From positions 1 to 64,000 of the forward strand of contig NZ_RYZH01000021.1 of the NCBI RefSeq assembly GCF_003977685.1: 64,000 bases of DNA, given 5' to 3'. This document shows, piece by piece, positions 26,987 through 34,596 of this stretch (its first letter is position 1; each line of letters begins with the position of its first letter). Position numbers and translations under genes: made by a program. Source of the stretch: Tautonia sociabilis. Its GTDB lineage: Bacteria > Planctomycetota > Planctomycetia > Isosphaerales > Isosphaeraceae. The notes below the pieces were generated by a model. That model saw only the letters and a list, made by a program, of their open reading frames with translations, was not told the DNA's origin and did not search any database.

Positions 26987-27817
26987 TCACCGATGGACGA
27001 CGCAGTAGCCAAGGCCGCCCCAGATGCGACGCCGATCGGCCCCCGGCAGCTCGGCGAGAACGATCTCGTCGAGGTTCCGGGGCAGCTCGAAGACCATCTC
27101 GATGAACTCGCGCTCCAGGCCGAGCAGCCGGAGCCAGTGCAGGTCGAGGCGAGGGACGCCGATCAGGTGGCCGATCCCCGCCCGGCAGAGCCAGGGGACC
27201 TCGTCAGCGACGACCACCGGGCCGCCCGGCCGGGTGACCCGCCTCATCTCCCGGAGAGCGGCGGCGTGGTCGCCGAACATGGTGAACCCTCCCACGCACA
27301 GGCTTGCATCGAAGGTCGCGTCCGGGAAGGGGAGCGCCTCGGCCTCGGACCTCGCCAGCCGGCCGGCCATGCGGGGGAAGCGGCGGAGGCAGTCCTCCAG
27401 GCGACGACGGGTATGGTCCACCCCGAAGACGTCCCAGCCGGCGGGGAGGAATTCGAGGTTGTCTCCGTCGCCGATGCCGACCTCCAGCAGCCGGGCGGTT
27501 GCCGAGGCCGGGAGGTGCCGCAGGATCGGCCGCCGAGCCCGGCGATTCCCTCCCTGCAAGGCGAGGAAGCGCCGCTCCCAGGGACGGAACCGCTCCCAGG
27601 AAGGGCCGCCGTAGAACGCCTCGGTGATCCGATTCCGCCCGGAGAGCGGGCCGATCGCCTCGACGATTCCCCCCAGGCTCGGGTACGCCCGACCGCAGGA
27701 CGGGCACGACGACTCGCCTCCGACCATCGTCGCGCAGCCGATGCAGCGCAGCAGCGGGCCGATCGCGGAGGAAGCCCGGGAAGGGGATGAACGGTGGTCG
27801 GCCATCGGCCCTGCCAT
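26987..27817 (-). CDS. Zinc-ribbon SAM-dependent methyltransferase (paralogue B)
   Basis: A 276-residue methyltransferase, clearly paralogous to its downstream neighbour. It shares the two CXXC knuckles (CIGC and CPSC, residues 25-43), the linker FYGGPSWERFRPWERR, motif I LLEVGIGDG, the stretch RRARRPILRHLP and the ending YCVVHR. The acidic pair after motif I and the post-II stretch (GGFTMFGDHAAALREMRRV) are conserved. The ATG at 27817 was used; another at 27805 is possible. It lies 23 bases after the SDR gene. Tandem duplication and divergence suggest two successive methylations or two positions on one product (inference). Confidence 0.78.
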   Translation of the reverse strand: MAGPMADHRSSPSRASSAIGPLLRCIGCATMVGGESSCPSCGRAYPSLGGIVEAIGPLSGRNRITEAFYGGPSWERFRPWERRFLALQGGNRRARRPILRHLPASATARLLEVGIGDGDNLEFLPAGWDVFGVDHTRRRLEDCLRRFPRMAGRLARSEAEALPFPDATFDASLCVGGFTMFGDHAAALREMRRVTRPGGPVVVADEVPWLCRAGIGHLIGVPRLDLHWLRLLGLEREFIEMVFELPRNLDEIVLAELPGADRRRIWGGLGYCVVHR

Positions 27818-27840
27818 GACGACACCAGGAATCGAATCGA

Positions 27841-28629
27841 TCAGAAGTCCACCGTGAGCGCCCGAGGGCCGGCGCGGTCCATCATCCGGTCGTAGACGCG
27901 GTTCGGCAGGCGGCGGAGCAGGCCCATCCCGAGGGCGGCGCTCATCGGGAACGCAAGGTCGCGCGGCCGTCGCTCGATCGCCCGGACGAGCTGGGCGGCG
28001 GCCTGCTCGGGCTCAAGCATGGGAACCGGGCGGCGGAACGGCGTGCCCTCGGTCATCGCCGTGCGAACGAAGCCCGGGTAGACCGTCGTCACGGAGACCC
28101 CCCGACGCTTCAGGGCCGGGCGGAGCCCTTCGAGGTAGGTCGTCAATGCCGCCTTCGAGGCCGAGTATGAGGCCATCCACGGCATGCCCCGAACGCCCGC
28201 CACGCTGGAGATGCCGACGACGTGGCCCCCTCCCCGCGCGATCATCCCGGGCAGGACCGCGGCGATCGCGTTCGCCACGCCGACCACGTTCACGTCGAGC
28301 ATCGCCCGCAGGGCGGCCGGATCAAGGTCGGGCAGCAGGGTCAGGCTGCCGATCCCCGCGCAGGCGACCAGCGTCCCCGTCGGGCCGACGGCCGACTCGA
28401 CGCCGAGAACCGCCTCCCGCATCGCGTCGAGGTCGGTCACATCCGAGACTCGAAAGGAGAGGGCGCCCTCGCGCTCCCCGATCTCTCCGACGACCCCGGC
28501 CAGCGCCTCCGCGTCGCGGTCGATCAGGCCGAGGGCGTATCCTCGGCTCGCCAGCGCGAGGGCCGTGGCCCGGCCGATGCCGTGAGCCGCCCCAGTGAGA
28601 AGGATCGCCCCGGAAACCCGGCCGCTCAT
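27841..28629 (-). CDS. Short-chain dehydrogenase/reductase of the PKS operon
   Basis: A 262-residue classical SDR with TGAAHGIG at residues 12-19, ACAGIG near 90, catalytic Ser in GISSVAG, and Tyr-Lys in YSASKAAL. The sequence after the active site (VYPGFVRTAMTEG) is typical. The last 40 residues are hydrophobic and basic, as in SDRs that act on acyl chains near the membrane. The start ATG overlaps the hydrolase stop by four bases and is preceded by GGGAGG. It probably reduces a keto group of the polyketide product after release (inference). Confidence 0.88.
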   Translation of the reverse strand: MSGRVSGAILLTGAAHGIGRATALALASRGYALGLIDRDAEALAGVVGEIGEREGALSFRVSDVTDLDAMREAVLGVESAVGPTGTLVACAGIGSLTLLPDLDPAALRAMLDVNVVGVANAIAAVLPGMIARGGGHVVGISSVAGVRGMPWMASYSASKAALTTYLEGLRPALKRRGVSVTTVYPGFVRTAMTEGTPFRRPVPMLEPEQAAAQLVRAIERRPRDLAFPMSAALGMGLLRRLPNRVYDRMMDRAGPRALTVDF

Positions 28630-29480
28630 CGGACGCCTCCCGGCACCGGAGGAGAGCCGATCGACTGGAGGAACTCGCGAAGCGCCCCCAGGAATCCGTC
28701 CGGATTCTCCTGCGGGGCGCGATGCTTCGCGCCCGGGACGAGGGCCAGGCGGCAGTCGGGCAGATGCTCGACCAGGTAGTCGGCCGTGGCGAGGAAGGGG
28801 GAGGCCTCGCCGTAAAGGGCCAGGGTGGGAACGGCGATGGAGGAGAGGCGGTCGGCGGTCAGGCCGGCGTCGCGCTTGGTGTCCTCGCCGCAGGAGGTGC
28901 GGCCGAGGCGGAGGAGACGCTCGGTGGCGGGCAGGCCGACGGCTCGCCGGAAGCGGAGCATCCCCGAATCATCGAGGTGGAGCACCTGATCGAAGAACTT
29001 GCCGAGGTCGTACCAGTGTTCATCGGAGAGTGTGACACCGGCCCCCGCCGCCTCCTCTCGGAACGCCTGCCAGTGGCCCCAGCGGCTGACGTCTTCCAGG
29101 TGCCGGAGGGCGGGGAAGTACGGGTCGGACAGGACGAGGGCCTCGACGCGGTCGGGGGCCAGCAGCGCCGCGTGGGCGGCGATCACGGCGCCGAAGCTGT
29201 GGCCGACGAGGCGGGCCCGATCGGCGCCGATGGCGTCCATCAGGCCGAGCAGGTCGGCGGCCTGATCGGCGGAGGAGTAGCCGGAGGGAGCGACCTCGCT
29301 GTATCCGTGGCCGCGAAGGTCATACGCGGTCACGCGGTGGTCGATCGCCAGCTCGACCATCGCCCGGCAGAGGTACCAGATGGAGAGGTCTCCCGTGACC
29401 CCGTGGATCAGGATCACGTCCGGGCCGTCGCCGGCCTGCTGAAGATGCAGGGTGAGCCCGTTGACCGGGATCTTCGGCAT
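28626..29480 (-). CDS. Alpha/beta hydrolase of the PKS operon
   Basis: A 284-residue alpha/beta hydrolase. The oxyanion-hole strand is LIHGVTG (residues 24-30), the nucleophile elbow GHSFGA places Ser95, and His253 lies in VPGAKH. YDLRGHGYSE is the conserved turn after strand 4. The fold fits thioesterases, esterases and lactonases. Because the synthases next to it show no thioesterase domain, this enzyme is a good candidate for releasing or hydrolysing the finished chain (inference). The ATG at 29480 follows GGAG, 14 bases after the ACP gene. Confidence 0.85.
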   Translation of the reverse strand: MPKIPVNGLTLHLQQAGDGPDVILIHGVTGDLSIWYLCRAMVELAIDHRVTAYDLRGHGYSEVAPSGYSSADQAADLLGLMDAIGADRARLVGHSFGAVIAAHAALLAPDRVEALVLSDPYFPALRHLEDVSRWGHWQAFREEAAGAGVTLSDEHWYDLGKFFDQVLHLDDSGMLRFRRAVGLPATERLLRLGRTSCGEDTKRDAGLTADRLSSIAVPTLALYGEASPFLATADYLVEHLPDCRLALVPGAKHRAPQENPDGFLGALREFLQSIGSPPVPGGVR

Positions 29481-29494
29481 GGGTGAATCTCCGA

Positions 29495-29767
29495 TCAGCC
29501 GCCGAGGTGTCGGGCCAGGAACGCCGCCAGCTCTCCGACCCTCAGGTCGCGATCCTCTCTCCGGCCGAGTTCGGCCATCAGCTCGCCGAAGGGGAGGGGG
29601 CGGCCGTAGCGATCCTGGAGGGCCTCGCCGAGCACGACCGCGTCGATCGAGGCCAGGCCAAGGTCCTCGAAGAACCGGGTTTCCGGCCCGATCGGGCCGG
29701 AGTACTCCCGGCCCTGGAAGTCGGACAGAACTCGGCCGAGGTCGTCAAGGATCTCGGATTCGCTCAT
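29495..29767 (-). CDS. Discrete acyl carrier protein
   Basis: A 90-residue acyl-carrier protein. The pantetheine site is DLGLASIDAV with Ser40. The residue before the serine is Ala, not the usual Asp. The surrounding helices (SEILDDLGRVLSDF, then EALQDRYGRPLPFGELMAEL) fit the carrier-protein fold. Its start overlaps the stop of the second synthase by four bases, so it is coupled to it. It may shuttle the starter or the finished acyl chain to the hydrolase, SDR or methyltransferases. The fused PPTase upstream could activate it. Confidence 0.85.
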   Translation of the reverse strand: MSESEILDDLGRVLSDFQGREYSGPIGPETRFFEDLGLASIDAVVLGEALQDRYGRPLPFGELMAELGRREDRDLRVGELAAFLARHLGG

Positions 29768-32700
29768 CGCCGATCGCTCCCCATCACGACCCACGCATAG
29801 ACATATTCACCCCGGATGGCCGATCCCACGGCGATCGGCCCGCCCGCCAGTCCGGGGCACCTCGACTCCAGGTCGGGGCCGAGGAGGGCGGCGAGCCGGC
29901 CCGAATCGGGGTCGACGTCCACCACCGCCACGCTCGACGGGCCGGCGATCATCCCCAGGCCGGTCGCTTTGCCGAGGGCCTCCTTCGCGCACCAGAGTCG
30001 GGCAATCCACCCGGCCCGATCCTCCCGCGGGAACCGATCCAGCAGCGACCGCTCGGCCGGGGAGAACGCGAGGTCCTCGAAGCTCGGCGATCTCGGCACG
30101 ATCGGCTCGACGTCGATCCCGACGAACGCGAAGGGATCGCGGCAGGAGAGCCCGACCGCCACTCCTTCAGTATGCGCGATGGAGACGGCCGGCAGGTCGT
30201 CCCGCTCCGGCTCGAGCCGGGAGCGGAGCCGGGGCCGGCCGGTCGGGTCGGGCTCGATGGTCAGGTCGGCCGGATAGACGGCAGGCCCACCCTCGGCGAG
30301 CCAGAGTCTCCGAGCGGCCTCCTTGGCGGCGATCCGCCCCCAGAGGCGGAGGGTCCTCCGCTCCTCGGGCCCCACCGGGCGCAGGCAGCCGGCCCGTTCC
30401 TCGGGGGAGAGCTGGATCTGCTCCAGCACGTCTCGCCAGATCGGCCTCCCCATGTCCAGCGGCGGCTGCAACCAGACGGCCACCGCGTCCGGAGGGGCTC
30501 CCGGCAGGTCAAGCGGCTCGCCGACGAGAACGCGGTTGGGCATCCGAAACACGTCTCGATAGCGAGGGGGCCAGTAGAATCGCCAGTCCTCCCAGTCGGT
30601 CAGGCGCATCCAGACAAGGCCGTCGGGCCGGACCAGCTCGGCATCGACCCGGACCCGGAGCCGGTCGACCTCCTTGATGACGATCCGGCACGACACGTCG
30701 GTGCCCTCCGGCGGGTCGTCGCCGAAGATCGCCAGCTCCCCCAGGCGGAGCGGGAAGAGGACGTCTCCCTCGGCCAGGCGCTCCAGGCCCCAGAGGCCGA
30801 GGAGGTGGGTGAAGGCGTCGAGGACGATCGGATCGGTGATCGGCCTCGGGTCGTCCGGCTTCCTGCGCAACGCCCGGCGGGGGAGCACCCGGATCGTGCC
30901 CTCGATCCCCCGATCGGACACCGAGCCGACCCCCACCACCGCTCGCAGGGCCGGCCCGTGGAACAGCCACTGTTCGCCATACATGGATTCAGCCGTGAAC
31001 CGGCTCGGCTCGGCGTCGGGGCCGAGGTCGAAGGGCATCGGATCGGGCGGTTCCCGCCGGGTCGGGGCGAAGAGGGCGACGGCCTCGACCTCGGATTGGT
31101 CGCGATCGATGGGCTCGCCCCCGGCCGGTCCGCGATTGGAGAGCAGGGCGAGCACCTCTCCGGGGCGGTCCGGGTCGGGCTCGACCGCGACGTCGAGCCG
31201 GATCGGGTCGGCTTCGTATCGGATCCAACGCCTGGCCCTCACGTCCCGAAGGCCGACCAGTGCCTCCCCCGGCCGGAGCCGGGCGGCCGCATCGGCAAGC
31301 ATCTCCGCCATGACGGTGAACGGCAGCACCGGCAGGCCCTTCAGGTCGGGATCGACCTCGGAGATCCGCCTCCCTCCGAAGGTGTGGTGCTCCGCGACCG
31401 GGTCTCCCGTCGCTTCCAGGACGATCGACGAGACGATCGGCCCGCCTCCGGTCGAGTGTCCCCGGGCCGGCTCGAGATCGGCCGTCGAAAGAAGCGGGAG
31501 CGTTGCGACCGCCGGGGCCTCGGCCTCGGACCAGGGCGAATCGTCCCGGGAGACCAGGCCCGATCCCGGGGAGCGCCCTCCCGCTCGAGCCGCTTCGCGG
31601 AGAGAACGCCGGGAGGGCTGTCGGATCGGCTCCTCCTCGGGCTCGCCGCTTCCTTCGAGGCGATCGGGAGGGGTCGGGCCGGCCATCGCGATCGATTCCC
31701 GGACATCGGCCGAGGCTCGTGCCCCGAGGCGGGAGGCAAGCCGGTCGGAGAGGATCATCGCCGGGAAGTCGAGCCGGAGCGGGACGGTGACGGGGAGGGG
31801 GGCGGGATCGGCGTCGAGGTCGACGAGGGCCGGACGCCTCCGGGCGTAGAGCACGCCGGGATCGAGCGCGAGTCCTCGGGCGAAGAGGGAGGCGACGAGG
31901 TGGTTGAGCTGGGTCAGGCCCGATCGCCGGGGCAGGTTCGCGGCCACGGCGAAGGCGTCTCGTCCCCGGAGCGAGTCCTCGACGAAGCCAGCGAGGTTGC
32001 CTCGGGCGCCGACGTCGACGAACACGCGGATGCCGTCGGCGTGCATCGCCTCGACCGTCCCGCGGAACTCGACCGGCCTCGTCCACTGCGAGACGGCCAG
32101 GCGGCGGACCTCCTCGGCATCGCCGGGCATCCGGCCGGCGGTGCAGCACGAATAGACCGGCACCGAGGGAGGCCCGACTTCCAGCGTGTCGAAGAACGAT
32201 CGGATCGGACCCACGGCCGGAGCGAACGCCGGGGAATGATAGGCTCGGGCGAACGGCAAGTCCTCGGTCGCCACGCCGGAGGCTCGCAGGCGGGCCTCGA
32301 CCGCCCGGACGGCGTCGAAGGGGCCAACGAGCACGACCTGGTGCGGGCAGTTGTCGGCGGCGATCGCCACCGAGCCGGCCTCTCCTCCCAGCTCGGCCTC
32401 GACTCGGGCCCGGTCGCAGGCGACGCCGAGGAGGAGGGCCTCGGGGATCCTCCCCGATCGCTCGAGCCCGGCGAAGACGGCCGCCAGCTCGCCGAGCCGG
32501 TGCTCGAGCCGGTCGTCCTCGGGAATGGCTCCCGAGGCGACCAGGGCCGGGAACTCGCCGCTGCTGTGGCCGCAAACGGCGTCGGGCCGAAGCCCAAGCC
32601 GCATCAACAACTGATAGAGCGCCCATTGCGAGGCGAGGACGACGTGCACCGCCGTCCCGGCCTCCCAGAGCCCGGGGTCCCCGTCCGGCCCGGCCCGGTA

Positions 32701-34596
32701 GAGCCGGGAGGCGGGCGGGGCGATCGAGCCGGACTCCCGGGCCATGCGGTCGATCCGGTCGAAAAGAGCGCGGACCTCGGGGAAATGCAGACAGAGGTCG
32801 GCGAGCATGCCTGGATACTGAGAGCCCTCGCCGGGGAACAGAAACGCGAGGCCGCCAGGCATTCCGGAAGACCGTTCCCAGTAGTAGGTGCCTCGGGCAT
32901 CCCGGATCGCGGCGCGCCCGGGTTCGTCGAGGCGTCGGGCGGCCGATTCGAGCCGATCGATCAGGTCGGCGATCGATCGGGCCACCAGCCCGAGCCGGGC
33001 CGGCGCGCCGGATCGGACGGCCTGACCGTTGAGCGTCGCGGCCAGGTCTTTGAGCTCCAGGTCGGGACGGCCCCGGAGTCGATCGGCGATCCGTCGGGCG
33101 CGATCGGCCAGGGAGCGGCGGTCGTCGGCCCCGAGGAGGATGGCTTCGTCAGGCCACCGCAGCAGGGCCCCGGGGGTGTCGCCGTCGGACGACGGGTGCT
33201 CTTCCAGGATGGCATGGGCGTTGATCCCGGCGAAGCCGAAGGCATTGACGCCGGCCCGTCGGGGGGAGGGACCGCCCCCGACCCAGGGCCGGGTGACGGG
33301 GTTGAGCTCGAAGCGGCCGCCGGAGCGGGAGAGCCGGGGATGGGGCCGACCCGTCCCTCCGCTGGCGGGCAGGGCTCGGTGATGAAGCGAGAGCGCCGCC
33401 TTGATGAGGCCCGCCATCCCCGCGGCGGGCATCGCGTGGCCGACCAGCGCGGAGGAGGCGCCGAGCACCCGGCCCTCGCCCGGCCCAGCGGGGGGGAAGA
33501 CGGCTCGCAGGGCGAGCAGCTCGGCCCGATCGGCCGCGGGGATGCCGAGCCCATGCCCCTCGATGAGCCCGATCGAAGCCGGATCGACCCCCGACCGCCG
33601 GTAGGCCCGGCGGATGGCCCGGACGTGGCCCCGAGCGCTCGGCGAGGACAGGCCGGGGCCCCGGCCGTCGCTGGCCAGCCCGACCCCCTTGAGCACGGCG
33701 TAGATGCGGTCGCCGTCGCGCTCGGCGTCGGCCAGGCGCTTGAGGACGACCACGCCCACCCCCTCGCCGGGCACCAGGCCGTCGGCCTCCTCGGAATACG
33801 GCCGGGGCACCCCCGACCGAGAGAGAATCCCGAGCCGGGAGAAGACCATCGGAAAATCGACATCCGCCTCCGCGTAGACCCCTCCCACGATCGCCAGGTC
33901 GGCTCGGCGGGAGGCCAGCGAGCGCGCTCCCAGATCAAGGGCGACCAGGGCCGAGGCGCTGGCCGCGTCGACGACGAGGCTCGTCCCTCCCAGGCCAAGC
34001 CGGTGGGCGACCCGGCCGGCGGTCGCGTTCGTGAGCTGGCCGGGGATCGTCGCCGACTCGAAGGGAGGGAGGGAGGAGCGAAGGTCTTCTCGAACCGCGT
34101 CGAGCTCGGCCTCGGTCCACTCGGGATGAAGCGCGCGGAGGATTGCCAGTGTTTGCGCCAGCACGCGACCATGCTGGAGGCGCGTCAGGTTCCCCCGGTT
34201 GAAGTAGTTCCCCCGGCCGATGACCACCTCGACCCGACTGCCGTCCGGAACGCCGCCGCCGAGGCCGGCGTCCCGCAGGGCGGACAGGGCGGCGTCGAGC
34301 ACGAGGAACTGCTCCGGCTCCCCCCCCTCGACCGTCCGGGGCATCACGCCGAGCGCCGTCGCGTCGAGGAGGATCGGCTCGGCGAGGTATCCGCCGCGAC
34401 GGCCGGAGACGCGGTCGGGATCGCTCGAATCGGGATCGCAGAAGAGGTCGGCATCCCAGCGTCCGGGGGGGACGTCTCGGATCGACGGGCGGGCGGCGAG
34501 GACGTCCTCCCAGAAGGCGAACAGGTCGGGGGCGCCGGCGAACCGGCAGGCCATCCCCACGATCGCCACGTCCAGGGGGCGCGGGCCTCGACTCAT
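29764..34596 (-). CDS. Polyketide synthase: KS (Cys to Ser), AT, DH and fused phosphopantetheinyl transferase
   Basis: A 1610-residue modular protein. Residues 1-440 form a ketosynthase fold (VAIVGMACRFAGAP, GEGVGVVVLKRL). The usual active Cys is replaced: the site reads VDAASASAL with Ser213, although His348 and His387 are kept. That resembles chain-length factors or decarboxylating KS domains. Residues 580-880 are an acyltransferase with GHSSGE, nucleophile Ser678. A Pro/Ser/Glu-rich linker leads to a double-hotdog dehydratase (residues 1050-1370; EHHTFGG, then LPVLPFTVMAE). The last 200 residues are a PPTase: GIDVEP with Asp1495, and WCAKEALGKATG with Lys1538. The PPTase can load its own carrier proteins. 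The start overlaps the upstream synthase by four bases. Confidence 0.9.
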   Translation of the reverse strand: MSRGPRPLDVAIVGMACRFAGAPDLFAFWEDVLAARPSIRDVPPGRWDADLFCDPDSSDPDRVSGRRGGYLAEPILLDATALGVMPRTVEGGEPEQFLVLDAALSALRDAGLGGGVPDGSRVEVVIGRGNYFNRGNLTRLQHGRVLAQTLAILRALHPEWTEAELDAVREDLRSSLPPFESATIPGQLTNATAGRVAHRLGLGGTSLVVDAASASALVALDLGARSLASRRADLAIVGGVYAEADVDFPMVFSRLGILSRSGVPRPYSEEADGLVPGEGVGVVVLKRLADAERDGDRIYAVLKGVGLASDGRGPGLSSPSARGHVRAIRRAYRRSGVDPASIGLIEGHGLGIPAADRAELLALRAVFPPAGPGEGRVLGASSALVGHAMPAAGMAGLIKAALSLHHRALPASGGTGRPHPRLSRSGGRFELNPVTRPWVGGGPSPRRAGVNAFGFAGINAHAILEEHPSSDGDTPGALLRWPDEAILLGADDRRSLADRARRIADRLRGRPDLELKDLAATLNGQAVRSGAPARLGLVARSIADLIDRLESAARRLDEPGRAAIRDARGTYYWERSSGMPGGLAFLFPGEGSQYPGMLADLCLHFPEVRALFDRIDRMARESGSIAPPASRLYRAGPDGDPGLWEAGTAVHVVLASQWALYQLLMRLGLRPDAVCGHSSGEFPALVASGAIPEDDRLEHRLGELAAVFAGLERSGRIPEALLLGVACDRARVEAELGGEAGSVAIAADNCPHQVVLVGPFDAVRAVEARLRASGVATEDLPFARAYHSPAFAPAVGPIRSFFDTLEVGPPSVPVYSCCTAGRMPGDAEEVRRLAVSQWTRPVEFRGTVEAMHADGIRVFVDVGARGNLAGFVEDSLRGRDAFAVAANLPRRSGLTQLNHLVASLFARGLALDPGVLYARRRPALVDLDADPAPLPVTVPLRLDFPAMILSDRLASRLGARASADVRESIAMAGPTPPDRLEGSGEPEEEPIRQPSRRSLREAARAGGRSPGSGLVSRDDSPWSEAEAPAVATLPLLSTADLEPARGHSTGGGPIVSSIVLEATGDPVAEHHTFGGRRISEVDPDLKGLPVLPFTVMAEMLADAAARLRPGEALVGLRDVRARRWIRYEADPIRLDVAVEPDPDRPGEVLALLSNRGPAGGEPIDRDQSEVEAVALFAPTRREPPDPMPFDLGPDAEPSRFTAESMYGEQWLFHGPALRAVVGVGSVSDRGIEGTIRVLPRRALRRKPDDPRPITDPIVLDAFTHLLGLWGLERLAEGDVLFPLRLGELAIFGDDPPEGTDVSCRIVIKEVDRLRVRVDAELVRPDGLVWMRLTDWEDWRFYWPPRYRDVFRMPNRVLVGEPLDLPGAPPDAVAVWLQPPLDMGRPIWRDVLEQIQLSPEERAGCLRPVGPEERRTLRLWGRIAAKEAARRLWLAEGGPAVYPADLTIEPDPTGRPRLRSRLEPERDDLPAVSIAHTEGVAVGLSCRDPFAFVGIDVEPIVPRSPSFEDLAFSPAERSLLDRFPREDRAGWIARLWCAKEALGKATGLGMIAGPSSVAVVDVDPDSGRLAALLGPDLESRCPGLAGGPIAVGSAIRGEYVYAWVVMGSDRR

